NCBI GenBank assembly: GCA_934572445.1
Contig: CAKTLD010000103.1
Span: 1 to 6,715, forward strand
Direction: 5' to 3'
Source of the DNA: an uncultured Oscillospiraceae bacterium
GTDB taxonomy: Bacteria > Bacillota > Clostridia > Oscillospirales > Oscillospiraceae
Length of the DNA: 6,715 nt
A model generated the notes under the pieces. That model made no database searches. It saw nothing but the letters and a program-made list of their open reading frames with translations, and had not been told where the DNA came from. The first letter of the stretch is position 1, and every line of letters starts with the position of its first letter. This document shows, piece after piece, positions 1 to 5,713 of this stretch. Both the position numbers and the translations under genes were made by a program.

Positions 1-1
1 C

Positions 2-505
2 AAGTACAAGCGCCTGACGCCGAACGGCCCCGAGTGCCGTCTCAAGGGCGCGTACCTCATCACCTGCACGGGCTGCAAGAAGGACGAGGACGGCAATGTC
101 GTGGAGGTCTACGCCGAGTATGACCCGAACTCGCCGGGCGGAGATCCCGCCGACGGCCGCAAGGTCAAGGGCGCGACGATCCACTGGGTCGACGCCGCGA
201 CCGCGCTGGACGCCGAGGTGCGCGTTTACAGCGAGCTGTTCAGCGACCCCGCGCCCGACGGCGCGGACAAGGATTTCCTTGCCTGCATGAACCCTGATTC
301 GCTCGAGGTGCTGACCGGCTGCAAGGTCGAGCCGCGCATGCGTGATATCGCCGCGGAGTACGACAAGACCGAGAAGAAGGGCAAGACCGCGCCGAGCTTC
401 CAGTTCATGCGCCTTGGGTATTTCTGCCTTGATAACAAGGATTGCTCTGCCGAGCAGCTGGTATTCAACCGTTCCGTCACACTGAAAGACAGCTTCAAAA
501 AGTAA
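2..505 (+). CDS. glnS: Glutaminyl-tRNA synthetase, C-terminal part (5' end outside window)
   Basis: The frame is open from base 2 and stops with TAA at 503-505, giving the last 167 residues of a protein that starts upstream. It matches the anticodon-binding C-terminal half of glutaminyl-tRNA synthetase as known from E. coli. The signs are DPADGRKVKG followed by IHWV, the RVYSELFSDP block, NPDSLEVLTGC, then FQFMRLGYFCLD and the ending VFNRSVTLKDS. The enzyme joins glutamine to tRNA(Gln) in the cytoplasm. The class I catalytic HIGH and KMSKS motifs would lie upstream and cannot be checked. It ends at the usual place, with no added YqeY-like tail. Many Firmicutes lack GlnRS and make Gln-tRNA by the GatCAB amidation route, but some Clostridia carry it, so its presence is informative rather than strange. 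It converges on the minus-strand operon. Confidence 0.95.
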   Translation, partial: KYKRLTPNGPECRLKGAYLITCTGCKKDEDGNVVEVYAEYDPNSPGGDPADGRKVKGATIHWVDAATALDAEVRVYSELFSDPAPDGADKDFLACMNPDSLEVLTGCKVEPRMRDIAAEYDKTEKKGKTAPSFQFMRLGYFCLDNKDCSAEQLVFNRSVTLKDSFKK

Positions 506-668
506 AATCTCTCCTGCACGCTGCAAAGCTTCCGGCCGTCAATCCGGTTATGGTCAGCCAGACTCTGGATATGGGGGAGCGGTCGGGGAATTATTTTTCC
601 CTGATTGCGATCTTCTGCGGTATTCTGCTGCCCATATATGTCGTCGGAAAAATATGAATAACGGAAAA

Positions 669-696
669 CGCCTCCCGCTTATGGGAGGCGCTTTTT
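669..696. terminator. Bidirectional intrinsic terminator between convergent units
   Basis: An 8-bp perfect stem (669-676 with 683-690, CGCCTCCC/GGGAGGCG) closes a 6-nt loop. On the + strand TTTTT follows at 692-696; on the minus strand the stem is followed by TTTT (complement of 664-667, AAAA). It can therefore end both the + strand transcript of glnS, about 160 nt after its stop, and the minus-strand operon, whose last stop lies only 17 nt away at 707. Confidence 0.85.
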
Positions 697-706
697 CGCG
701 GCTGGG

Positions 707-1129
707 TCAGTGTCCCTTGTGCTTTTCCTTTCTCTTTTGCTGCTTTAAGTCAAAGCGGTGCTGTATCTCAGTCTTTTTCCGTCCCTTCGAGGATCGCCTG
801 CGCTCAGCTTTCCTGTCCTCGCGCTGCGCGGCGAGCGCCTGTTGGGATCTGGTCCCGACACCAGCGGCAGCAAACTGCCGCTTTGCTTCGCGCTGCCGCC
901 GTTTTGGATTTCCGGCGGAAGGACGGAGGGATACCTCGATTGCGGCACTGAATTGGAGCGTATCATAGCGGTGAAGGACCATATCCCACACCTCGCAATC
1001 CTTTGGCTCCGCGCCGAAAGTGACCTTGGCAGCGCTGAGCCGTCCGTCCTCAATACGCTCGAATACCCCGACCCAGAACGGATCTTCGAAGTAAATCGTT
1101 AGTCTTGCTTCCCGCATATTTTTCTGCAT
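707..1129 (-). CDS. yjdF: YjdF family protein (DUF2992)
   Basis: This 140-residue protein begins with the YjdF pattern: LTIYFEDPFWVGVFER at about residues 10-25, then AAKVTFGAEPKDCEVWDM at about 33-50. From about residue 72 it is a tail very rich in K, R and Q, predicted helical or disordered and strongly basic. The family's biochemical role is not settled. In other Firmicutes its genes are often controlled by the yjdF riboswitch, which binds azaaromatic compounds, so a part in the response to toxic aromatics is a reasonable guess. The ATG at 1129-1127 overlaps the TGA of the upstream VOC gene by one base (TGATG) and has no clear ribosome binding site of its own, which points to translational coupling. 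An internal ATG four codons later is an alternative start. It is the last gene of the minus-strand operon, and no riboswitch is visible directly in front of it. Confidence 0.85.
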   Translation of the reverse strand: MQKNMREARLTIYFEDPFWVGVFERIEDGRLSAAKVTFGAEPKDCEVWDMVLHRYDTLQFSAAIEVSLRPSAGNPKRRQREAKRQFAAAGVGTRSQQALAAQREDRKAERRRSSKGRKKTEIQHRFDLKQQKRKEKHKGH

Positions 1130-1593
1130 CAGCGCAGCATGGCGTTTACACGCTTCATCGGCACGCCCATTCGCTCCGCGATCTGCTCTGGCATCATACC
1201 TCCGGCCCGAAGGCGTACACAGGCCGCTTTCAGCGTTTCGCTTACCTCGATGATATGTCCGTCGGGGTCATACAAACGCACCGTGCGCCGGCCCCGGGTG
1301 TGCTCTTTCACTGGATGGACATAATGGATATCCAGCGATTCCAACCGTGCGGCAAAGGCATCAAGGTTCTCTTCTTCAAAACAGAGCTCATTGACGCGGC
1401 CGAACCATCCGAGCCCTTCCGGCACTGTGCCGATCAATGCGGCCCAGGTCCCGGCGGTCTGCAGCACCAGTCCGCCGGCCAGCGTTTTGCTCGCGCCGAA
1501 ATCTTCAACGACACGCAGTCCCAGCACGGTCCGGTAAAACGACAGGGAACGCTCCATATCTGTTACCGCCAGCAGAGTGGTCTTGAATTTCAT
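1129..1593 (-). CDS. VOC (glyoxalase/bleomycin-resistance fold) protein with helix-turn-helix-like tail
   Basis: A 154-residue protein starting at the ATG at 1593-1591, with GAGAG five bases or less upstream; a longer frame to 1641 would run into the gene before it. It has the paired beta-alpha-beta-beta-beta layout of the vicinal-oxygen-chelate fold: LLAVTDMERSLSFYRTVLGL at residues 7-26 opens module one and a FEEENLDAFAARLE stretch at 72-85 opens module two. VRLYDPDGHIIEV (105-117) contains E116, the position of the usual last metal ligand. After the fold comes a tail (121-154) whose part MMPEQIAERMGVPMKRVNAML reads like a short helix-turn-helix. I recall similar tails in other clostridial VOC proteins, so it is probably a subfamily trait. 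Substrate unknown: members include glyoxalases, dioxygenases and drug-sequestering proteins. It lies 5 bases after the membrane protein gene and overlaps yjdF by one base. Confidence 0.87.
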   Translation of the reverse strand: MKFKTTLLAVTDMERSLSFYRTVLGLRVVEDFGASKTLAGGLVLQTAGTWAALIGTVPEGLGWFGRVNELCFEEENLDAFAARLESLDIHYVHPVKEHTRGRRTVRLYDPDGHIIEVSETLKAACVRLRAGGMMPEQIAERMGVPMKRVNAMLR

Positions 1594-1598
1594 TGCTC

Positions 1599-2156
1599 TC
1601 AATCCTCTGCTTTCTTCGTTTGCTCTGCGCCGTGGCGGCACAGGAGCGACATCACGAGGAACATCACGCCCAGCGCCACAAAGCCGCTGTTGTCAAAGAG
1701 CAGGTCCGCGGAAAAGTCAGCCGAGACGTTTTGATGCCCTGCGATAACGGCCTGCACGATATCTCCGAGCATGGCACAACCAAGAGGGATGCAGATCGTC
1801 AGGATGCCGAGATGCTTGAGTTCATCCGCCCCCGAAAACGTGAAAGGTGTGCCGGCGAAAAGCTCGTTGGCAAAATAGCGGTGGGCAGACCATGCGAGCA
1901 CTGCCTCGCCGCCGCAGAAGATCAGCCATGCGGAAAGTGCGGCGGAAACGACCGCGAGGCTGCGTCCATCAGAGAAGGAAAGGATGCCGTGCAGCGTCAG
2001 GCCGCCCAGCTTCATAACGGAGCTGCTGCCAAGCGCCGCGCTGATCAACCCTGCGGCGCAGCCGCAAAAGCCGATAACGGCACAGATAAATACGATTTTG
2101 CTGAGCGTTCTGCCGAGTCTGAAAAGATGTTGGATAACGGTCAAAGTGTTGTTCAT
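1599..2156 (-). CDS. Small four-helix membrane protein, DUF2975-like
   Basis: The chosen ATG at 2156-2154 has a strong AGGAGA ribosome binding site eight bases upstream; the longer open frame to 2375 lies inside the preceding gene and is not protein-like. The product has 185 residues and four hydrophobic segments, at about 21-42, 67-90, 116-138 and 157-174, with no signal peptide. A polar stretch FAGTPFTFSGADELKHLG (about 100-117) lies between helices 2 and 3, and the end after helix 4 is short and charged (CRHGAEQTKKAED). This order resembles DUF2975 (YoaS-like) membrane proteins, where a 'pF...n...L..lG' stretch precedes helix 3 and a short G-x-x-L/Q tail ends the protein, but the match is only approximate. 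Function unknown. It starts 28 bases after the stop of the upstream gene and ends 5 bases before the VOC start. Confidence 0.75.
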   Translation of the reverse strand: MNNTLTVIQHLFRLGRTLSKIVFICAVIGFCGCAAGLISAALGSSSVMKLGGLTLHGILSFSDGRSLAVVSAALSAWLIFCGGEAVLAWSAHRYFANELFAGTPFTFSGADELKHLGILTICIPLGCAMLGDIVQAVIAGHQNVSADFSADLLFDNSGFVALGVMFLVMSLLCRHGAEQTKKAED

Positions 2157-2184
2157 GTGATGCTCTCCTTTTTGTTTTTTCTGT

Positions 2185-3189
2185 TCAAAATTGATCAGTA
2201 TCCCGCAGCATGGTGCGGATCTCCACCAGCGCTCGGCGCTCGGCGCCCGCGTCTGTACACTTTTGTACATAGAAGCGTCCATCCTGCAGGGAGGAATAGC
2301 GAAGGTAGTACTCATGCGCGGAGAGGGTCTCAAAGCGTCGGACATCTTCATAGCGTATGGTGTAAATAAACCCACGGTAAATATCCGCCAGATACGGATA
2401 GGTCGTGTACATCCGCAGATCTACCCGCTCGTCAAGACTCATCAGCAGCAAGGGAAATGTGCCGCAGCAGCCTGATTCGACCACGACAATGCGCGGCTCA
2501 CGGATCTTTTGCAGCATCCCGCGCAGAACCTGCTCCGCAGACGGATAGCGCTGTAACACCGTGCGCAGTTCAGGAAGAACAAAGCGGCGGAACGAGGTAA
2601 AATCTGCGCAGCGGCCGCTTTCCAGTGCGCGGTAGATGGCGGCGCGGAGCAGATCGTCGGCACCTTCCTCGCCGGTAAGCTGCGCAAAAGAACGGCGGCT
2701 GAGCAGCCATGGATAGATGCGCGCACAGCCCTGCGCCTGATAGCGGACAAACGGAAGCAGCGTATCGCGCAGCAGGAAAAGATAGGCGGTATCCTCTTCA
2801 TACCCGACAAAGCGGCAGAAGCGGCACAGCTCGTCAAGAAAGGGCTCCTGCGAGCCCTTCGAAATCATTCCGGCTTGATCTGCGGCACTTCGGAGCACAG
2901 CGCACAGCTCCAACTCCTCGCATGCGTAGGCCATGGCGGACTCACGGGGAAATGGCGCAGACGGGAAAGGGACGGCGTGATTTTTCTCCAGATAAGTCCG
3001 CAGCCGCGCAACACCCTGAAAGCGTTCCTCCAATGTGTCGTTCAGCGTATAATACCCCTCATCCGCCAGATCGTCCAGCAGCTTGAGAAGCTGCCGTGCG
3101 TGGTACACAGAGCCTTCCTCAGCTGTTCCGCTCTCCAGCCGCTCCAGAGCATCACAATAATAGTTCAGATGGTAGGAAAGAAACCCCAT
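2185..3189 (-). CDS. Unrecognised 334-residue cytoplasmic protein, first gene of minus operon
   Basis: The ATG at 3189-3187 has GGAGG five bases upstream and stands about 70 nt after a strong promoter, so the start is well supported. I do not recognise the family. No signal peptide, long membrane segment or standard HTH or nucleotide-binding motif is visible. The N-terminal two thirds (about 1-230) look mainly alpha-helical, with many L, R, E and aromatic residues and Cys pairs such as LCRFCRF. The C-terminal third, from about residue 234, begins with a beta-strand and Gly/Cys-rich turn (IVVVESGCCGTFPLLLMSL), then RMYTTYPYLADIYRGFIYT, and ends RYSSLQDGRFYV. This turn suggests a Rossmann-like or phosphate-binding domain, but that is only a guess. 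The long open frame, consistent codon use and tight spacing to the next gene argue that it is real. It could be a sensor or enzyme of the pathway served by the operon. Confidence 0.75.
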   Translation of the reverse strand: MGFLSYHLNYYCDALERLESGTAEEGSVYHARQLLKLLDDLADEGYYTLNDTLEERFQGVARLRTYLEKNHAVPFPSAPFPRESAMAYACEELELCAVLRSAADQAGMISKGSQEPFLDELCRFCRFVGYEEDTAYLFLLRDTLLPFVRYQAQGCARIYPWLLSRRSFAQLTGEEGADDLLRAAIYRALESGRCADFTSFRRFVLPELRTVLQRYPSAEQVLRGMLQKIREPRIVVVESGCCGTFPLLLMSLDERVDLRMYTTYPYLADIYRGFIYTIRYEDVRRFETLSAHEYYLRYSSLQDGRFYVQKCTDAGAERRALVEIRTMLRDTDQF

Positions 3190-3242
3190 GCCCGCCTCCG
3201 TCTGTTACGAATTTTTCGTTCGAAGCACACGTTTCAAAATAT

Positions 3243-3262
3243 ACGTTCTGAAACGAACGTTT
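3243..3262. promoter_or_regulatory. Palindromic operator over the minus-operon start site
   Basis: Two nested inverted repeats share this site: ACGTTC-N6-GAACGT (3243-3248/3255-3260) and AAACG-AA-CGTTT (3251-3255/3258-3262). They cover about -4 to +16 of the minus promoter. A further half-site CGTTTC lies at 3230-3235, mirroring GAAACG at 3250-3255 across 14 bases, and another inverted repeat ACGAA-TTT-TTCGT lies at 3207-3219 in the leader. The size and position fit a repressor such as a TetR/AcrR-type dimer, but no such regulator is encoded here. In RNA the first repeat would form a 5' hairpin, which is the alternative reading. Confidence 0.6.
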
Positions 3263-3264
3263 TA

Positions 3265-3293
3265 AGTATATTCATGCGACGCAGCCTTGTCAA
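3265..3293 (-). promoter_or_regulatory. Strong sigma-A-type promoter of the minus operon
   Basis: Read on the minus strand: -35 TTGACA (3293-3288), a spacer of exactly 17, and -10 TATACT (3270-3265). This is 6/6 and 5/6 of consensus. Transcription would start near 3258, giving a leader of about 70 nt before the ATG at 3189. Such a strong promoter would be expected to need repression, which fits the inverted repeats over its start point. Confidence 0.85.
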
Positions 3294-3369
3294 GAGGAAA
3301 TTTTTCATTTTCCGCGCATCCCAGGGCGCAGCTGTCCGATCAAATGCGGCACATGTCATCCGGCAGCAC

Positions 3370-3398
3370 TTGACGGAAAGGGAAAAGTGTGGTACTAT
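3370..3398 (+). promoter_or_regulatory. Promoter of the regulator/ABC importer operon
   Basis: On the + strand: -35 TTGACG (3370-3375), a 17-base spacer, and -10 TACTAT (3393-3398) preceded by TGG, an extended -10 element. The -10 itself is only 4/6 of consensus. Transcription would start near 3404-3405, giving a leader of about 190 nt before the ATG at 3594. It is divergent from the minus promoter, with about 77 bases between the two -35 boxes. Confidence 0.65.
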
Positions 3399-3539
3399 CC
3401 TGCATGTCTTCGGAAAGAATATCTGACCGATGGACAGTCCAAAATTCATTCTACCGTTCTGCCGGCAAGGATGCGTTCCGAGCCAAAAGAAGAGGGAGGC
3501 AAGGACGCAGCGCATACCGTGTCCGATCTATGCATATTC

Positions 3540-3569
3540 CATCCCTTCTGCTGAACGGCAGGAGGGATG
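3540..3569 (+). promoter_or_regulatory. 12-bp hairpin in the leader just before the regulator's ribosome binding site
   Basis: Bases 3540-3551 pair with 3558-3569 (12 bp with one G-U) around a 6-base loop TGAACG. The stem ends 10 bases before the AGGAGGT at 3580-3586. TTTT occurs at 3576-3579, six bases after the stem, so it is not a standard terminator, although a weak attenuator is possible. An upstream stretch at 3457-3464 can pair with 3556-3563 over 8 bp (one G-U) and so disrupt the hairpin, the arrangement expected of a leader switch. I could not match the leader to TPP, cobalamin, FMN, SAM or other riboswitch cores that I know by eye. Confidence 0.5.
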
Positions 3570-3593
3570 ATCCATTTTCAGGAGGTAACGTTT

Positions 3594-3866
3594 ATGGAGA
3601 CGCGTGTTGCTGTGCTGGCTATCATCGTCCGCGAAGGCTGCTCTGTCCAGACGCTCAACGAGCTGCTGCATCAGTACGGGCAGTATATCATCGGGCGCAT
3701 GGGCGTGCCGTACCGGGAAAAAGGCGTGAACATCATCAGCGTGGCGCTTGACGCGCCGGGCAACGTCATCTCCGCCCTGTCGGGCAAGTTGGGACGGCTG
3801 GACGGTATCACCGCCAAAACCGTTTATGCCCCCGAGGGAGCCATCAGAAAGGAAGATGCAAAATGA
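3594..3866 (+). CDS. TM1266-family iron-only hydrogenase system regulator
   Basis: A 90-residue protein starting at ATG 3594, with a perfect AGGAGGT seven bases upstream; the longer frame from 3567 starts inside the leader hairpin and is rejected. Family marks are RVAVLAIIV at 4-12, the pattern LNELLHQYGQYIIGRMGVPYR in the middle, then VNIISVALDAPGNVISALSGKLGRLDGITAKTVYA. These match the small ACT/NikR-C-like ferredoxin-fold proteins called putative iron-only hydrogenase system regulators after Thermotoga TM1266. They lack a DNA-binding domain, so how they regulate is unclear; binding a metal or small ligand is suspected from the fold. Members are often beside hydE, hydF and hydG, the [FeFe]-hydrogenase maturases. 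Here it instead leads an ABC importer operon: its TGA overlaps the ATG of the binding protein (ATGA), a sign of coupled translation. Confidence 0.87.
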   Translation: METRVAVLAIIVREGCSVQTLNELLHQYGQYIIGRMGVPYREKGVNIISVALDAPGNVISALSGKLGRLDGITAKTVYAPEGAIRKEDAK

Positions 3867-4888
3867 ACAAAGCTATCAAAAAACTATTTGCCCTGTGCCT
3901 GACGCTCTCGCTCATGCTTTCGCTCGCCGCCTGCGGACAGAAGGCGGACGAGTCCGACGTGCAGGACGATCAGCAGACCGGGCAGGAGGAGTTCATCCCC
4001 GCAAGCTACTCCATCGCCGCGCTCAAGGGCCCCACGGCCATGGGCCTTGTGAAGCTGATGAAGGACAGCGAGAGCGGTGAAACGACTGGCAATGAATATA
4101 CCTTTACTCTTGCCGGTTCTGCGGACGAGGTGACGCCCGCCCTCATCAAGGGTGAGCTTGACATGGCATGCGTGCCCGCAAACCTCGCCGCCGTGCTGTA
4201 CGGCAAGACCGAGGGCGCGGTCGAGGTGCTGGCGGTCAACACGCTCGGCGTTCTCTACATCGTGGAAAACGGCGAGAGCGTGCAGTCCATCGCTGACCTC
4301 AAGGGTCAGACCATTGCGGCCGCGGGCAAGGGCTCCACGCCAGAGTACGCCCTGCGCTACCTTTTAAGCGAGAACGGCATTGACCCCGACAATGATGTGA
4401 CCATCGACTGGAAGAGCGAGCACAGCGAGTGCGTCGCGGCGCTGGCATCCGGTCAGGCGACCATCGCACTGCTGCCTCAGCCGTTTGTCACCGTGGCGCA
4501 GAGCAAGATCGAGGGACTGCGCATGGCGTTAGACCTGACGAAGGAGTGGGACGCGCTCGGCAACGGCTCGAGCCTTATCACCGGCGTTATCGTCGCCCGC
4601 CGCGAGGTCGTGGAGGAGAATCCCGCGGCCGTGAATGAATTCCTCAAGGAGTATGCCGAAAGCGTAGACTGGGTGAACGGCAACACAGCGGACGCCGCCG
4701 CACTGATCGGCGAATACGGCATCGTGGATGCCGCTGTGGCAGAAAAGGCGCTGCCCTACTGCAACATCGTCTGTCTGACGGGGGCGGACCTTCTTGAGGC
4801 GCTGCCCGGTTATTTAGAGGTGCTCTACAATGCGTCTCCCGCCGCTGTCGGCGGCGAGATGCCGGATAACAGCTTCTATTTCGCGTAA
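3863..4888 (+). CDS. ABC transporter solute-binding lipoprotein (NitT/TauT/SsuA-like)
   Basis: 341 residues, overlapping the regulator gene by four bases. The first 24 residues form a lipoprotein signal: basic MNKAIKK, a hydrophobic core, and lipobox LAAC with C24 as the lipid anchor. The mature protein would sit on the outside of the membrane. After an acidic, Q-rich linker (about 27-44) comes a type II binding-protein fold: SIAALKGPTAMGLVKLM near the start of lobe one, EVTPALIKGELDMACVPANLAAVLY, then DLKGQTIAAAGKGSTPEYALRYLL opening lobe two, ALLPQPFV, and the end VGGEMPDNSFYFA. These belong to the nitrate/sulfonate/thiamine-precursor (NMT1/SsuA) group, and I recall many close relatives of unknown substrate in Clostridia. 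The ligand cannot be read from sequence. It is the importer's capture subunit, working with the permease and ATPase downstream. Confidence 0.88.
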   Translation: MNKAIKKLFALCLTLSLMLSLAACGQKADESDVQDDQQTGQEEFIPASYSIAALKGPTAMGLVKLMKDSESGETTGNEYTFTLAGSADEVTPALIKGELDMACVPANLAAVLYGKTEGAVEVLAVNTLGVLYIVENGESVQSIADLKGQTIAAAGKGSTPEYALRYLLSENGIDPDNDVTIDWKSEHSECVAALASGQATIALLPQPFVTVAQSKIEGLRMALDLTKEWDALGNGSSLITGVIVARREVVEENPAAVNEFLKEYAESVDWVNGNTADAAALIGEYGIVDAAVAEKALPYCNIVCLTGADLLEALPGYLEVLYNASPAAVGGEMPDNSFYFA

Positions 4889-4897
4889 ATTCTTTGC

Positions 4898-4927
4898 GGC
4901 GGCGGGCGCTGTCCCGCCGCCATTTTT
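4898..4927 (+). terminator. Intra-operon terminator/attenuator after the binding-protein gene
   Basis: A 9-bp all-GC stem (4898-4906 with 4913-4921) with loop CGCTGT is followed by A and then TTTTT (4923-4927). It starts 9 bases after the TAA of the binding-protein gene and ends 21 bases before the permease ATG. Partial termination here would give more binding protein than permease and ATPase, common in ABC importer operons. It could also protect the upstream mRNA from 3' decay. No promoter is evident in the short space after it. Confidence 0.8.
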
Positions 4928-4948
4928 CTAAGAAGGGAGAGACACTCG

Positions 4949-5713
4949 ATGCGCAAGGAAAGACAGCCGATCCGCGTCTGGGCAGTCATCTTCTGGCTGC
5001 TCATCTGGCAATTGGCTGCAATGGCGCTGCGTGCAGCGTACCCGCACGGTGCGTTGCTGCTGGCTTCTCCGCTCGCGGCGCTGCAGCGGCTTTTTACCCT
5101 TGCGGCCACGGCGGCGTTTTGGCAGACGATTGGCATCTCGGCGGCGCACATTCTGGGCGGTGCACTGGTCTCATGCGTGCTGGCGGTCGCGCTGGCAGCG
5201 CTTTCGGCGCGCCTTCAGTGGGCGGAAGAGCTGCTTGCTCCACCGGTGGCGGTCATCAAAGCTGTACCTGTGGCGTCATTCATCATCCTTGCGCTCGTAT
5301 GGCTGCCAAGCCGCGGCCTCGCCTTTTTCATTGCGGCACTGATGGTCTTCCCACCAGTATATTGCAGCGTACTTGAGGGCATCCGAAACACGGACAGCGC
5401 ACTGCTGGAGATGGCGCAGGTCTTTCGCGTACCGTTCTCACGGCAGCTGTGGGGCATTTATCTGCCGCAGGTACTGCCATATTTCCGCTCGGCGATCAGC
5501 GTGGCGCTGGGCCTTTGCTGGAAGGCCGGCACGGCAGCCGAGGTCATCGCTGTGAGCGGTGGTACGATCGGAGAGCAGCTCTACACGGCAAAGATCTATT
5601 TTCAAACGCCGGATCTCTTTGCATGGACGGCGGTCATCGTGCTGATCTCGGTACTGTTTGAAAAGCTGTTTCTTTTGGCGGTGGATCATCTGGCGGAAAG
5701 GGTGTGCGTATGA
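4949..5713 (+). CDS. ABC transporter permease (SsuC/TauC/ThiX-like)
   Basis: 254 residues, with GGGAGA eight bases before the ATG. Hydrophobic segments appear at about 10-30, 63-86, 98-119, 122-142, 178-200 and 222-245, the usual five to six helices of BPD_transp_1 permeases. The start of the domain reads FWQTIGISAAHILGGALVS (57-75), as in SsuC/TauC. The cytoplasmic coupling loop that contacts the ATPase is E154-M155-A156 ... I170-Y171-L172-P173. The glycine normally found in this EAA motif is replaced, with R160 in or near its place. After it comes GLCWKAGTAAEVIA, typical of this subfamily. Two subunits would form the membrane channel. Its TGA overlaps the ATPase start by four bases (ATGA), so the two should be made in step. 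Confidence 0.9.
   Translation: MRKERQPIRVWAVIFWLLIWQLAAMALRAAYPHGALLLASPLAALQRLFTLAATAAFWQTIGISAAHILGGALVSCVLAVALAALSARLQWAEELLAPPVAVIKAVPVASFIILALVWLPSRGLAFFIAALMVFPPVYCSVLEGIRNTDSALLEMAQVFRVPFSRQLWGIYLPQVLPYFRSAISVALGLCWKAGTAAEVIAVSGGTIGEQLYTAKIYFQTPDLFAWTAVIVLISVLFEKLFLLAVDHLAERVCV

Noticed and set aside
550..657. Small + strand frame with one hydrophobic segment (MVSQTLDMGERSG then SLIAIFCGILLPIYVV) after glnS
   Set aside because: Neither possible ATG (550 or 571) has a ribosome binding site, the frame continues from a shadow frame inside glnS, and no family is recognised. A tiny membrane protein is not excluded, but support is too thin.
1130..1300. yjdF riboswitch in front of the YjdF gene
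   Set aside because: The stretch is coding sequence of the VOC gene, which overlaps yjdF by one base, so there is no leader to hold it. The leader at 3190-3258 is too short and does not look like that RNA.
1105..1734. Long + strand frames opposite the minus operon (1105-1734, 1593-2369, 2875-3426)
   Set aside because: They are antisense shadows of genes with good starts, spacing and family matches, and their products show no motif.
3404..3593. Thiamine pyrophosphate riboswitch before the importer operon, since the ABC genes resemble ThiXYZ
   Set aside because: The conserved TPP core segments (CUGAGA and the ACCUGAUC-type element) are not present in the leader.
3404..3751. Open + strand frame beginning at an ATG at the predicted transcript start and crossing the leader into the regulator gene
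   Set aside because: It has no ribosome binding site, its composition is R/S-rich as expected of a shadow frame in GC-rich DNA, and it overlaps the far better supported regulator in another frame.
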